A stretch of DNA of 64,000 nt, from the NCBI GenBank assembly GCA_902580895.1, contig CACHMJ010000004.1:36240-100239 (forward strand), given 5' to 3'. How positions within the stretch are numbered: position 1 is the stretch's first letter; every line of letters begins with the position of its first letter. Positions 1-9,060 of this stretch are shown piece by piece. This DNA comes from an uncultured Pelagibacteraceae bacterium (GTDB lineage: Bacteria > Pseudomonadota > Alphaproteobacteria > Pelagibacterales > Pelagibacteraceae). The translations under genes were made by a program, and so were the position numbers. Below the pieces are notes generated by a model that saw only the letters and a list, made by a program, of their open reading frames with translations, searched no databases and was not told the DNA's origin.

Positions 1-1
1 T

Positions 2-844
2 GCAAATAACAAAAAATATTTGATAGTTGCAGATAATCTTACGAAATATTACATGCTTGATTTAAAAGATGGAAATTTAATATGGTCCAAAAGAAATTTA
101 GCTCCCTTCAATTCACAAATTAAAATTTATAAAGACCGATTTTTTATGATTGATTTTACAAATACTTTAAGATGTATTTCGATGAAAAATGGTGAGGAAT
201 TATGGAATTTTCAAACAGAGGCATCCTTTATAAGATCTCAAAAAAAGTTATCAATGGCAATAATGGACGATGTAATTTATTTTAATAATTCTTTGGGAGA
301 TATTAGTGCGATTAATATAGATGATGGCGGTTTACTCTGGCAGTTACCAACTACTAATAATCTAATTATTAATTCAGCTTTTTCACTTGAAACATCTGAC
401 ATTATTACTGATGGAAATAATTTATTTTTTTCTAATAATAAAAATCAATTCTTCTCGATTGATATTAAGTCAGGAAATTTCCAGTGGGTGAATAAAGTTA
501 ATTCTAATATCAGACCAACATTAATAGGAAATTTTTTAATCACAGTTTCTTTAGAAGGTTATTTGATAGTTATTGATAAAATTACCGGTAATATAGTTAA
601 GGTCACTGATGTATTTAATAACTTTAATCCAAAAAAAAGAGATACAATTTTTCCCACAGGATTTGTTGTTGGGCTAAAAAATATATATTTGTCAACAAAT
701 GTTGGAAGGTTGTTAGTGATTGATATAAAATCTGGTAAAACAATATCAACACTAAAAGTTGATAAGGATAAAATTTCACGCCCGTTTGTTTTGAACCAAA
801 ATTTATATTTGGTAAAAGATAACGCTATAATCAGATTAAATTAA
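2..844 (+). CDS. PQQ-like beta-propeller repeat protein (BamB-like), 5' end missing
   Basis: The reading frame is open from the left edge, so the N-terminus, with any signal peptide or lipobox, lies outside the window. The visible 280 residues carry at least five copies of a blade signature of the form Asp-x-x-x-Gly-x-x-x-Trp or close to it (DLKDGNLIW, SMKNGEELW, NIDDGGLLW, DIKSGNFQW, then the degenerate DKITGNIVK and DIKSGKTIS). This is typical of PQQ/WD-like propellers such as BamB, the scaffold lipoprotein of the outer-membrane protein assembly complex. The next gene starts on the last base of the stop codon (TAATG), which suggests co-transcription. The BamB role is inferred from the repeat type only; other propeller lipoproteins look alike. 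Confidence 0.7.
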   Translation, partial: ANNKKYLIVADNLTKYYMLDLKDGNLIWSKRNLAPFNSQIKIYKDRFFMIDFTNTLRCISMKNGEELWNFQTEASFIRSQKKLSMAIMDDVIYFNNSLGDISAINIDDGGLLWQLPTTNNLIINSAFSLETSDIITDGNNLFFSNNKNQFFSIDIKSGNFQWVNKVNSNIRPTLIGNFLITVSLEGYLIVIDKITGNIVKVTDVFNNFNPKKRDTIFPTGFVVGLKNIYLSTNVGRLLVIDIKSGKTISTLKVDKDKISRPFVLNQNLYLVKDNAIIRLN

Positions 845-1275
845 TGTTATTAAAATTATTAGATAAGTTTGGTAGAAAAAAAGTTGTTCTAGATAGAGGA
901 CCTTCACATCCAAGATTTGATTTAGCGAAACCTTGGATGAATAGATATTATGTAATCTTCAGACATAGACCAAAATGGTTTCCGTTTAATATACTTATTC
1001 ATGAAATGTTAGCTGATGATCACGGTGAAGGAGTACATAATCATCTTTTTCCATATATTACGATTGTAATAAGAGGTGGTTATTGGGAAACAACTAAACA
1101 GGGAAAATTTTGGAGAAGACCAGGTTATATTGGATTCAGATCTGCCAACACATATCATAGAGTTGATTTAGAGCCCGGAACCAAACCTATGACAATTTTT
1201 ATTTCCGGTCCATTTGGTTTAAGGAAAGGTCCAAGATCAGAATATGGTATTGATTTTAAATCAAAAAAAAATTGA
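844..1275 (+). CDS. Cupin-fold protein of unknown function
   Basis: A 143-residue protein with no signal peptide. The central part reads like a small cupin: His60, His65 and His67 come just before a beta-rich stretch with IRGGYWE (residues 77-82 region), and His105 follows in NTYHRVDL. That is the usual pattern of three or four metal ligands on two cupin motifs. The surrounding text (RPG..GFR, HR..LEPG) is also cupin-like. I do not recognise a named family and no substrate can be given. It overlaps the propeller gene by one base and the ZapE-like gene by one base (TGATG), so the three genes probably form an operon. Confidence 0.6.
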   Translation: MLLKLLDKFGRKKVVLDRGPSHPRFDLAKPWMNRYYVIFRHRPKWFPFNILIHEMLADDHGEGVHNHLFPYITIVIRGGYWETTKQGKFWRRPGYIGFRSANTYHRVDLEPGTKPMTIFISGPFGLRKGPRSEYGIDFKSKKN

Positions 1276-2333
1276 TGTCCAAAAATCTAGAGGAAAAATT
1301 TAGATCATTTTGTAATTCAAAAAATTTAGAAATTAATCAGAACCAAATTACGACAATTAAATTACTACAAGATTTTTATAATAAAAATTTTCATTCTTCA
1401 ATCTTCAATATTTTTAAAAAAGAAAATTATAAAAAAGGTTTTTATCTTCATGGGGGCGTTGGTGTCGGAAAAACAATGATATTAGATTTTTTTTATGATC
1501 TAATTTCTAAAAAAAAACTAAGACTTCACTTTAATGAGTTTATGTTAAATTTTCACGATTTTGTTCATGAAAACAAAAACAAGGAAGATGAAAATATTAT
1601 TAATTTATTTGTTAAAGACTTAAAATTAAAAGCTTCGTTAATTTATTTTGATGAGTTCCAGGTTACCAATATAGTAGATGCTATGATACTAGGTAAATTA
1701 TTTTATAAAATATTTAGTGAAAATATTAAGATAATTATCACCTCAAATATTCAAATTTCTGATTTATATAAGGATGGTCTACAACGTGATCAGTTCAAAC
1801 CTTTTATTGAGATCATGAAAAAAAAGACACTCGAACATGAACTTGTTATTGAGGATGATTATAGAAAATCAAAAGAAAACCAAAATGATAGATATTTCTC
1901 CCCACTTAACCAAGAAAGTAATTTTAAAATGAATAAATTCTTTAGAATTATTTCAAAGGATAGAAAAAAAACTACTCAAAGTCTTGATATTAAAGGAAGA
2001 GAATTTCTAATTAAAGAATTTTATGAAGGAGTTGTCAGATTTACATTTGATGAGTTATGTGACAAAAATTTGGGAGCTGAGGATTACCTTGAAATAGCTA
2101 AAGTGTCTAAATTTATAGTTATTGATAAAATACCAAAGTTTGATGACATAAACTCTAACCAACAACACCGTTTCATAACCTTAGTTGATATAGTTTATGA
2201 TAAGAAAATACCAATTGCTGTCACTGCTGAAAAAAATCTAGACGAATTAACGTCATCTAAATCATTAAAAGAGCCTTTTAATCGTACAATAAGCCGTCTT
2301 TATGAGCTAACATCCTCAAACTTTAATTTATGA
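1275..2333 (+). CDS. zapE: AFG1/ZapE-family ATPase
   Basis: A 352-residue P-loop ATPase of the AFG1/ZapE family. Walker A is at residues 60-67 (GGVGVGKT) and Walker B at about 122-127 (LIYFDE, followed by FQV), the combination typical of this family. Bacterial ZapE acts at the division ring; the mitochondrial relatives (AFG1/LACE1) work in inner-membrane protein quality control. The ATG at 1275 is preferred over an in-frame TTG one codon upstream, because it overlaps the cupin stop codon as TGATG. The stop overlaps the next gene as ATGA. Family assignment is secure; which of the two cellular roles applies is not shown. Confidence 0.85.
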   Translation: MSKNLEEKFRSFCNSKNLEINQNQITTIKLLQDFYNKNFHSSIFNIFKKENYKKGFYLHGGVGVGKTMILDFFYDLISKKKLRLHFNEFMLNFHDFVHENKNKEDENIINLFVKDLKLKASLIYFDEFQVTNIVDAMILGKLFYKIFSENIKIIITSNIQISDLYKDGLQRDQFKPFIEIMKKKTLEHELVIEDDYRKSKENQNDRYFSPLNQESNFKMNKFFRIISKDRKKTTQSLDIKGREFLIKEFYEGVVRFTFDELCDKNLGAEDYLEIAKVSKFIVIDKIPKFDDINSNQQHRFITLVDIVYDKKIPIAVTAEKNLDELTSSKSLKEPFNRTISRLYELTSSNFNL

Positions 2334-2752
2334 TACAAAAATTTAATAACTTTAAAGTGAATACCAATGGACAAAAATTATACGAATTCACTGATGAAAC
2401 AATTAGTTGGATCAAGAAAAATAAATTTAAAAATGGAATACTTAATTTAAGTATTCAACACACAAGTGCCTCTTTAATAATTCAAGAAAATGCAGATCCT
2501 GATGTCCAAACTGACTTAATCAATTATTTTAATAAAATCGCACCAATGGATAATAAGTTATATATTCATACAACTGAAGGCAAAGACGATATGCCTGCAC
2601 ACATAAAATCAAGTTTAACCAATAATCAAATTTCTCTTAGTGTTGAAAATGGAGAATTATTACTTGGAACTTGGCAGGGTATTTATTTATTTGAGCACCG
2701 ATTAAACCCACAAATAAGAACCATCATTCATCATTTTTTAGGAGAGGTCTAA
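2330..2752 (+). CDS. YjbQ/UPF0047 family protein
   Basis: A 140-residue soluble protein matching the YjbQ family in length and motifs: QHTSASLIIQE near residues 42-52, DMPAHIKSSL near 85-94, and a C-terminal GTWQGIYLFEHR. Some members have been described as a secondary thiamine-phosphate synthase, but the normal substrate is unclear. The start overlaps the upstream ATPase stop (ATGA), so it is the last gene of this operon. It ends four bases into the convergent photolyase gene, leaving no room for a separate terminator. Confidence 0.85.
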   Translation: MIQKFNNFKVNTNGQKLYEFTDETISWIKKNKFKNGILNLSIQHTSASLIIQENADPDVQTDLINYFNKIAPMDNKLYIHTTEGKDDMPAHIKSSLTNNQISLSVENGELLLGTWQGIYLFEHRLNPQIRTIIHHFLGEV

Positions 2753-4170
2753 TTTTTTTTTAAACTTTGAAATGCTTTAAGTGCAGAAGCTCTTGCTTCT
2801 TCATGTATCACTATTGGTTTTGGATAATCTTTTCCTATGATTGTATTAATTGCTTGTTGATATTTCATTTCCATTTCCCAAGGCTTGTGAATAAATTTTT
2901 GAGGAACTTTACTTAATTCTGGTATCCATTTTTTTACATACTTTCCCTCTTTATCAAATTTTTCACCTTGAAGAATAGGATTAAAAATCCTGAAGTACGG
3001 AGCTGCATCAGCTCCACAACCTGCAACCCATTGCCATTGAGCTACATTATTGGCTTTATTAAAATCAAGCAAACAATTTCTAAAATGCTTTTCACCCTCG
3101 GTCCAATTAATTCTCAAATGTTTTACTAAAAAAGAACCAACTACCATTCTAATCCTATTATGCATCCAACCCATTTCATATAATTCTCTCATTCCAGCAT
3201 CAACGATTGGATAACCAGTCATCCCTGATTTCCATGCTTTTAAAAATTTTTCATTTTTTACCCAAGGAAATTTATCAAATTCTTTTCTGTAATTTCCTTT
3301 TAAAAACTCAGGGAAATAATTAATTAAACTATGAGAGAACTCACGCCAACCAAGTTCATTAATATATTTTCTATAACCAATGCCTTTAGATTTAATCTCG
3401 TTACATTTTTTCCAAATCGTGCTTACATGTATTTGTCCGTGTTTGATATAAGGAGATAACTTTGATGTGCCCTCTATAGAGGGAAAATCTCTAGCCGAAC
3501 CATATTCTTTAATCTTATCATTAATCAAATTGTTAAGAACTTTTTTTGAATCATTTTCTGATACTTTCCAATAATTCTCAAATTTTTTGTACCAACTTTT
3601 TTTTGGTAAAATACTTTTTGGTTCAACACAATTTTTGAAGAAAGATATTACTTTCGTTTTTTTCTTTACAATATAATTTTTACTTGGTGGTAAACCTAAA
3701 TATTTTTGTTCAGCATTTCTCCAGAAAGGAGTGAATACTTTAAAAGGTGTTCCATCATTTTTAGTAACTTCTTGAAATTCATTTAGAATATTTCCTTTAA
3801 AATATTTAAATTCAACTTCATTTTTCAAGAAAACATCTCTAATTTTTTTTCCTTTTGCAATTACATCAGGTTCGTAAATTTTATTCCAATATATTGAAAC
3901 GTCATCTTTTTTTTTAATTTTGGAAAATATATCTAGTTCATCACCTGCTAATATTTGGAGATTTATTTTGTATTTAGATAATTCAGATTTAAATATTTCT
4001 AAAGATTTAAATAACCACCACTTTTGGGCTTCCCTTTTGTTGTCAAAATCGGCTTTATTATAAATAAATAAAGCAATAACATTTTCATGATTTTGCGTAG
4101 CATATGAGAGAGCAGGATTGTGTTCGATTCTAAAGTCTTCCCTTATCCAAGCTATTGCATTTTTGGTCAT
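2749..4170 (-). CDS. phrB: Deoxyribodipyrimidine photolyase (class I CPD photolyase)
   Basis: A light-driven DNA repair flavoenzyme of 473 residues, the usual class I length. The N-terminal antenna-chromophore domain (about residues 1-130) starts with AIAWIREDFRI. The FAD-binding domain shows GWREFSHSLI, MHNRIRMVVGSF and DAAPYFRIFNP. I chose the ATG at 4170 because it restores the standard N-terminus and avoids the overlap with the upstream ammonia-lyase gene that a longer frame (to 4227) would need. It lies just downstream of that gene on the same strand. A photolyase fits an organism of sunlit surface water. A cryptochrome-type relative cannot be fully excluded. Confidence 0.9.
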   Translation of the reverse strand: MTKNAIAWIREDFRIEHNPALSYATQNHENVIALFIYNKADFDNKREAQKWWLFKSLEIFKSELSKYKINLQILAGDELDIFSKIKKKDDVSIYWNKIYEPDVIAKGKKIRDVFLKNEVEFKYFKGNILNEFQEVTKNDGTPFKVFTPFWRNAEQKYLGLPPSKNYIVKKKTKVISFFKNCVEPKSILPKKSWYKKFENYWKVSENDSKKVLNNLINDKIKEYGSARDFPSIEGTSKLSPYIKHGQIHVSTIWKKCNEIKSKGIGYRKYINELGWREFSHSLINYFPEFLKGNYRKEFDKFPWVKNEKFLKAWKSGMTGYPIVDAGMRELYEMGWMHNRIRMVVGSFLVKHLRINWTEGEKHFRNCLLDFNKANNVAQWQWVAGCGADAAPYFRIFNPILQGEKFDKEGKYVKKWIPELSKVPQKFIHKPWEMEMKYQQAINTIIGKDYPKPIVIHEEARASALKAFQSLKKN

Positions 4171-4177
4171 ATAAATA

Positions 4178-5311
4178 TTATTTTCTACCTTTAGATAACA
4201 GCTGTTTGTAAAGTTTAACATCTGCATTTCCTTCGCATCCTATGACAAGAATGTTAGAATCTTCATTCAAATTTAATGATTTTCTTGCTTTTGGATTGTT
4301 TGCTAAACCTATAAGAGCAATAACTCCAGGAGTTGCACATTCACCACCTATAATTGAAACTTTACTTAATTTTCTATCTTTTAACATCGCGGTTGTTTTA
4401 GCAACATTATTATCAGCAACAGATACACAATAGTTAGAAGTTTTTTTTAATATTAGCCATGGGACAAGTGACATTTCATTACATGACATCCCACCCATAA
4501 TACTTTCTTTTTTTATTCTTATTTTTTTCATTTTGTTTGCTTTAACACTCTGAAGAACACAATCAGCTCTATTAGGCTCAACAACAATGATTTTTGGAAT
4601 TCTTTTAAAATATTTTGCTACCCCAGCTACTACTCCTGCCGCTAATCCTCCAACACCTGCTTGAACAAATATATGAGTTATATAATGGTTGGTTTGTTTA
4701 GATATTTCTTTTATCATAATAGAATATCCAGCCATTGTAAGTTGAGGAACATATTTATAGTTTTTGGTAGAGACGTCCTGGACTATTTGCCAATTATATT
4801 TTTTTGAAAGTCTTTTGCATTCCTCTAACGAATTTTCATAATTTCCCTTAACCCTTATTACCTCAGCACCAAATTTCTCAATTTCACTAACTCTTGTTTG
4901 GCTTACATATTGACTTACAAAAATTTTACATCTTAAATTTAATCTTTTTGCTCCCCAGGCAACTGACCTACCATGATTGCCAGCCGTTGCTGATGAAATA
5001 ACCATATTTTTTTTTCCTTTAGATATCTTCTCTACTGCGTATGCTCCCCCTAGAGCTTTAAACGACTTTAAATGAAATCTTTTAGACTCATCCTTATAAA
5101 ATATATTATTTAATTTTAAATTTTTCTTTAATTTATTAAGAGATAAAAGAGGAGTTGCTTTATAATTTTTCCAATTTGAAATTGATTTATAAGCATTGGT
5201 GATTAATGTAGAAGGAAGATGTTTTAAAACATAACTTCTTTTAAAATTATAACGATTATTTTTTAATAATTTTTTATATTTCCAGCTTTTAAGATTTTTT
5301 AAACTCTTCAC
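4178..5311 (-). CDS. Diaminopropionate ammonia-lyase-like PLP enzyme
   Basis: A fold-type II pyridoxal-phosphate enzyme of 377 residues. The PLP lysine is expected at Lys85 in SFKALGGAYAV, and the phosphate-binding and substrate regions are seen in SATAGNHGRSVAWGA and GGMSCNE. The KDES.RF.LKSFKALGGAYAV pattern is characteristic of diaminopropionate ammonia-lyase rather than threonine deaminase. The family cleaves 2,3-diaminopropionate to pyruvate and ammonia. The start is GTG, two bases after the gmaS stop, so it is likely translated from the gmaS message. The C-terminus is somewhat shorter than in typical members. Threonine/serine dehydratase activity remains possible. Confidence 0.75.
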   Translation of the reverse strand: MKSLKNLKSWKYKKLLKNNRYNFKRSYVLKHLPSTLITNAYKSISNWKNYKATPLLSLNKLKKNLKLNNIFYKDESKRFHLKSFKALGGAYAVEKISKGKKNMVISSATAGNHGRSVAWGAKRLNLRCKIFVSQYVSQTRVSEIEKFGAEVIRVKGNYENSLEECKRLSKKYNWQIVQDVSTKNYKYVPQLTMAGYSIMIKEISKQTNHYITHIFVQAGVGGLAAGVVAGVAKYFKRIPKIIVVEPNRADCVLQSVKANKMKKIRIKKESIMGGMSCNEMSLVPWLILKKTSNYCVSVADNNVAKTTAMLKDRKLSKVSIIGGECATPGVIALIGLANNPKARKSLNLNEDSNILVIGCEGNADVKLYKQLLSKGRK

Positions 5312-5312
5312 T

Positions 5313-6638
5313 TTAACAATCTAGAGTATTTTGTCTTTCCCATTTGGTTATAGGTTTTGATTTATCAAATCTTTCTATATTGTTAAATTCTTTTATTTCT
5401 GTATCTCTAAGTTTTATATAGCTATGGATTACATCAGCACCAAAAGCATCATTCATTTCTTTATTTTGTTTTAATTGACTCAATGATTGATCTAACTCAT
5501 CAGGAAGTTTTGGAAGATTTGGATATTTTGCAAAATCTTCATACATATTACAATCTAGAGGCTTTCCAGGATCTATTTTGTTTTTAATACCGTTAATTCC
5601 AGCTGCAAGAACACTTGCTTGAAGTAAATAAGGGTTTGCTGATCCATCCATTAATCTTAATTCAAATCTTCCTGGATCAGGAATTCTAATCATATGAGTT
5701 CTGTTATTACCAGTATAAGAAATACTACTTGGTGACCATGATGCACCTGACTTTGTTGGTGGTGCATTAATTCGTCTGTAACTATTTATTGTAGGATTAA
5801 AAAAAGCAGATAAAGATGAAGCATGTTTTATTACTCCACCTAAAAAATTATATGCCATTTTACTAAGACCTAATTCATTAGACTTGTCCAAAAATTTATT
5901 TTTCTTTCCATCCCAAACTGAAATATGGGCATGACAACCATTTCCTGTTAAATTCTCAAATGGTTTAGGCATAAACGTAGCTCTTAAACCATGTTTTTCA
6001 GCTATAGTTTTTACCATGTATTTAAAAAACGTATGTCTGTCCGCTGTCTTTAAACAATCTGAGTAATCCCAATTCATTTCAAATTGACCATTAGCGTCCT
6101 CGTGATCATTTTGATAAGGACCCCATCCCATTTCAATCATACAGTCACAAATTTCTTTAATTAAATCGTACCTTCTCATTAGAGCAGATTGATCATAGCA
6201 AGGTTTTGATTGAGTATCCCTTGGGTCAGCGATGGAATCTCCATCAGGAGATATTAAAAAATACTCACACTCTACACCAGATTTCATAGTCAATCCTTGT
6301 TTTGAGAGTTTTTTAATTTGTTTCTTCAACATTATTCTTGGAGAGGCATCTACAGGTTTTCCATTCATCCAAAGATCTGATGCAAGCCAACCAACTTCTT
6401 TGTTCCAAGGTAATTGGATTAAACTATCTGGATCTGGAATTCCAAACATGTCTGAGTCTGCAGGTGTCATATCTAACCAAGCAGCAAACCCTGCAAATCC
6501 TGCACCGGTTTCTTGCATATCTTTTATTGCATGTGCTGGTACTAGTTTTGATCTAAGCACTCCAAATAAATCAACAAAGCTTATCAAAAAATATTTAATT
6601 TTTTTTTCTTTAGCAATTTTGAATAAATTTTTTGGCAT
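5313..6638 (-). CDS. gmaS: Gamma-glutamylmethylamide synthetase
   Basis: A 441-residue glutamine-synthetase-family enzyme that joins glutamate and monomethylamine with ATP to make gamma-glutamylmethylamide, the first step of the N-methylglutamate pathway. It shows the GS catalytic pattern, with HEDANGQFE (residues about 179-187), NGCHAHISVW, and TGNNRTHMIR ahead of PGRFELR. EDANGQFE and GNNRTH are, to my knowledge, the signatures used to recognise gmaS among type III glutamine synthetases. The other GS-like gene of this window (12290-13759) differs at both. The neighbouring ammonium transporter and MgsABC genes fit the assignment. A role as an ordinary glutamine synthetase is less likely. Confidence 0.85.
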   Translation of the reverse strand: MPKNLFKIAKEKKIKYFLISFVDLFGVLRSKLVPAHAIKDMQETGAGFAGFAAWLDMTPADSDMFGIPDPDSLIQLPWNKEVGWLASDLWMNGKPVDASPRIMLKKQIKKLSKQGLTMKSGVECEYFLISPDGDSIADPRDTQSKPCYDQSALMRRYDLIKEICDCMIEMGWGPYQNDHEDANGQFEMNWDYSDCLKTADRHTFFKYMVKTIAEKHGLRATFMPKPFENLTGNGCHAHISVWDGKKNKFLDKSNELGLSKMAYNFLGGVIKHASSLSAFFNPTINSYRRINAPPTKSGASWSPSSISYTGNNRTHMIRIPDPGRFELRLMDGSANPYLLQASVLAAGINGIKNKIDPGKPLDCNMYEDFAKYPNLPKLPDELDQSLSQLKQNKEMNDAFGADVIHSYIKLRDTEIKEFNNIERFDKSKPITKWERQNTLDC

Positions 6639-6655
6639 AAATTAAGTTAACATAA

Positions 6656-6814
6656 TTATTTTAAAAAAGATAAAATTGTTTCTTTATAAAAAATTAAATT
6701 TACAACAATAATTATAATTACCGCTAATATTGCTCCGTACTTTGCTTTTGGAAAAGCAACACCTCTCATCTTACTTGGTCTAAGTTCTTCGTTATCTTTA
6801 TTTTCTTTTGACAT
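6656..6814 (-). CDS. Small single-pass membrane protein, 52 residues
   Basis: A short frame starting with ATG at 6814. It has a charged, polar N-terminus (MSKENKDNEELRPSKMR) followed by a hydrophobic segment at about residues 27-43 (GAILAVIIIIVVNLIFY) and a short C-terminal tail. It sits between the terminator after the AmtB unit and gmaS, on the same strand. No family is recognised. It is not a chance frame in appearance: the hydrophilic/hydrophobic layout is clean and the gene fills an otherwise empty gap of about 160 bases. Its function is unknown. Confidence 0.55.
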   Translation of the reverse strand: MSKENKDNEELRPSKMRGVAFPKAKYGAILAVIIIIVVNLIFYKETILSFLK

Positions 6815-6826
6815 ACGATAAAAAAA

Positions 6827-6851
6827 GGGCGCCACTTAATCAGTAGCGCCC
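6827..6851 (-). terminator. Rho-independent terminator after the AmtB operon
   Basis: A GC-rich hairpin in AT-rich DNA: arms GGGCGC and GCGCCC, extended by ACT/AGT after one mismatch, around a small TAATC loop. Read on the minus strand it is followed by a run of seven T. It lies just downstream of the 76-residue protein gene and before the 52-residue gene, so it should separate amtB transcription from gmaS. The plus-strand side has a weaker T run. Confidence 0.85.
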
Positions 6852-6867
6852 AAATTTTTTGATTTAA

Positions 6868-7098
6868 TTACCAATCAGTAATATTGCTTTTATGGTCATT
6901 TGGACCATGTCTTTTTCTTGCTAATCTTTCAAGTTCATCACTTTCAGATTTAGCAGTCAAAACATGCCAACCAATCCATATAATAATAGCAAGTATTACT
7001 AATAGTCCTTCACTAGATCCAGCACCAGGATAAATAGCACCAGCAACTTCCTCCGCCGGTTTATTCAGGTGATCAATCCAATTTGTAACTGTCGCCAT
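6868..7098 (-). CDS. Small membrane protein paired with AmtB, 76 residues
   Basis: A 76-residue protein with one membrane segment (about residues 31-48, LLVILAIIIWIGWHVL) and a highly charged C-terminal tail (KSESDELERLARKRHG). It starts 12 bases after the amtB stop, behind a strong AGGAGG ribosome site, so it should be well translated as the second gene of the amtB unit. I do not recognise a family. It is not GlnK: it is too short and has no T-loop. The position suggests a partner or modulator of the ammonium/methylammonium transporter, but that is inference. Confidence 0.7.
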   Translation of the reverse strand: MATVTNWIDHLNKPAEEVAGAIYPGAGSSEGLLVILAIIIWIGWHVLTAKSESDELERLARKRHGPNDHKSNITDW

Positions 7099-7110
7099 AT
7101 TATTCCTCCT

Positions 7111-8511
7111 TTACCTGGTTGCTGATGCAACTGCTTTTTCGTCAGATTTAGCAGTTTCCATCATTTCATAGTCTAGTCCAGCTATTTCAGCTTCACGCGG
7201 AATTCTTAATTTACCCATTCCGTGTAATACTTTTGCGATGATATAGCCTGGTATTAATCCTAGAACAAAGAACATAATTATTGCTCCTAAGAACATACCC
7301 AAAGGATTTATTGATGCATAAGTAGTTCCGTCCCACATAGCTCCAACACTGTAACCAGATGATGGATAACCATTTAAAACAAAACCACAAATTACAAGAC
7401 CTATAAATCCTGCATAACCGTGTACTGCAACAGCACCAACCGCATCATCAATCTTGAACTTACGTTCAACGAAATAATGTAATTTGTACGATAGCACTAC
7501 TCCAATCATACCTATGATCATTGATTGAATTGGGTGATATAAATCATTTCCAGCTGAAGCACATATAATACCCGCTAATCCACTTGAGTAAGTCCAGAAC
7601 GGATCACCTTTTGCAATCCAGTATCCAGCTAACAATCCTCCTGATAGTGACATCAAGAAGTTAAAAGTAATACCGCTAAGTGTAGTAGGCGTTACATAAA
7701 TGTTTGTAGCCGTCCAATAAGATATACCTTCCATGCCGTACTCTGGTCCAAGATCAAATATTGGTATATTACATGCCGCATAGAATCCCCAGAAACCAGT
7801 ATAAATTAGAAATAATCCAATTGTTACTAGCCAAGGATTTCTTGGTCCAATATTTCTTGGTTCACCACTTGATGAGAATTTTCCAATTCTTGGTCCTAAA
7901 ACCATTAGAACACCTAAAGCAAATCCACCAGCTATAGCGTGAATTACCCCTGATGCATAAGCATCATGGTATCCTAAAATTTTTAACATCCAACCATCAA
8001 AGTGCCATCCCCAAGCAGCATCAATTGTCCAGAATACTGAACCAATTGCTATTGCTAAAATACCAAAAGCAAAAGTAGTTATTCTTTCAATTATTGCTCC
8101 AGAGACGATTGAGGCAGCAGTCCAAGAAAATAATAAAAAGGCAGCCCAGAAAACACCATTAATGTGATCTCCAAGATTAACCGCCATTATATCACTTGTT
8201 GGTACTTGCCACATAGCACTAAACAATGTTTCATCAGTGATTAATGCTGTACTTTCATTCATTATTGAAGGTGCTATTCCCGGTCCTGTTGGGAAAGCCC
8301 AGTAAATCCACCAACCAAATAAAAACCATGTTACTGTCACCAAAGGTATCAGCATCGTGTTTTTCATAAGAGTATGTTGATGGTGTTTGTATCGAGAAGC
8401 TCCAACTTCATACATACAGAAACCGACGTGAATTAAAAACATCAGCACCACTGTAATCCAGTAGTAAAATTCCGTAAATATAGTAGTAAGAGCACCTAAC
8501 TGATCAGTCAT
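7111..8511 (-). CDS. amtB: Ammonium/methylammonium transporter
   Basis: A 466-residue polytopic inner-membrane transporter of the Amt/Mep/Rh family. It shows the two conserved histidine regions that line the pore (ASGVIHAIAGG and GAVAVHGYAGF, each preceded by a conserved Asp) and about eleven hydrophobic segments. It moves ammonium, and members of the family also carry methylammonium, which fits the neighbouring gmaS and mgs genes. It is preceded by a 124-base gap that must hold its promoter, and GGAGAGA stands before the ATG. No GlnK gene accompanies it, which is unusual for amtB. Confidence 0.93.
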   Translation of the reverse strand: MTDQLGALTTIFTEFYYWITVVLMFLIHVGFCMYEVGASRYKHHQHTLMKNTMLIPLVTVTWFLFGWWIYWAFPTGPGIAPSIMNESTALITDETLFSAMWQVPTSDIMAVNLGDHINGVFWAAFLLFSWTAASIVSGAIIERITTFAFGILAIAIGSVFWTIDAAWGWHFDGWMLKILGYHDAYASGVIHAIAGGFALGVLMVLGPRIGKFSSSGEPRNIGPRNPWLVTIGLFLIYTGFWGFYAACNIPIFDLGPEYGMEGISYWTATNIYVTPTTLSGITFNFLMSLSGGLLAGYWIAKGDPFWTYSSGLAGIICASAGNDLYHPIQSMIIGMIGVVLSYKLHYFVERKFKIDDAVGAVAVHGYAGFIGLVICGFVLNGYPSSGYSVGAMWDGTTYASINPLGMFLGAIIMFFVLGLIPGYIIAKVLHGMGKLRIPREAEIAGLDYEMMETAKSDEKAVASATR

Positions 8512-8635
8512 ATTCTCTCTCCATATTAGTTTTTAAAATCCTATAAAATTATGAAAGTTGTTACAAATGAAACAATCTAATAAAACCTAATATTGACAAT
8601 AGATTTTAAAAAATAATCAACTTTAGATTGTGTAA

Positions 8636-9052
8636 TTAAAATTTAAGGTAAGCTTTTTTCAAATCAACAAGAGGATGTTTTGGTGACATTTGAAATTTAA
8701 CTAAAAGTTCTCTTGCTATCATATCTCTGTCTTGTTGGTTATCTGGCAACTTAATTGATGATGGAATTGTAACCCAACCATTAGCATTTCTACAAAATAC
8801 AGCTGGTCTTCCTTCCTCATAACCCATATGAACATCTTCTAACCAATTCAAATCATCCCAACCCATTGCTTCTACATACTTCTTTAAGAATGGAGTCATT
8901 TTTTTGTAATCTGGCAGAAGATTAACGTCATATCTATAGCCAATAGATTGGCCAATCATTTTTTCTCTGGCTGTTTCTTTTTTCTTTCCTAGCTGCTGGT
9001 CTTTAACGACTACTGATTTAGAAACTTTTTTTTTATTTTTTTTTTTAGCCAT
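8636..9052 (-). CDS. Uncharacterised protein of the mgs operon, 138 residues
   Basis: A soluble protein of 138 residues with a very lysine-rich start (MAKKKNKKKVSKS) and then a mixed alpha/beta-looking part rich in Trp and Asp (MGWDDLNWLEDVHMGYEEG, GWVTIPSSIKLP). No known family comes to mind. It begins eight bases after the mgsC stop on the same strand, so it is the last gene of the mgsABC transcript. MgsC also begins MAKKKKRKNGK, so the two proteins share an unusual basic leader. A role as an assembly factor or extra subunit of N-methylglutamate synthase is possible, but unproven. Confidence 0.7.
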   Translation of the reverse strand: MAKKKNKKKVSKSVVVKDQQLGKKKETAREKMIGQSIGYRYDVNLLPDYKKMTPFLKKYVEAMGWDDLNWLEDVHMGYEEGRPAVFCRNANGWVTIPSSIKLPDNQQDRDMIARELLVKFQMSPKHPLVDLKKAYLKF

Positions 9053-9060
9053 TTTTACAT

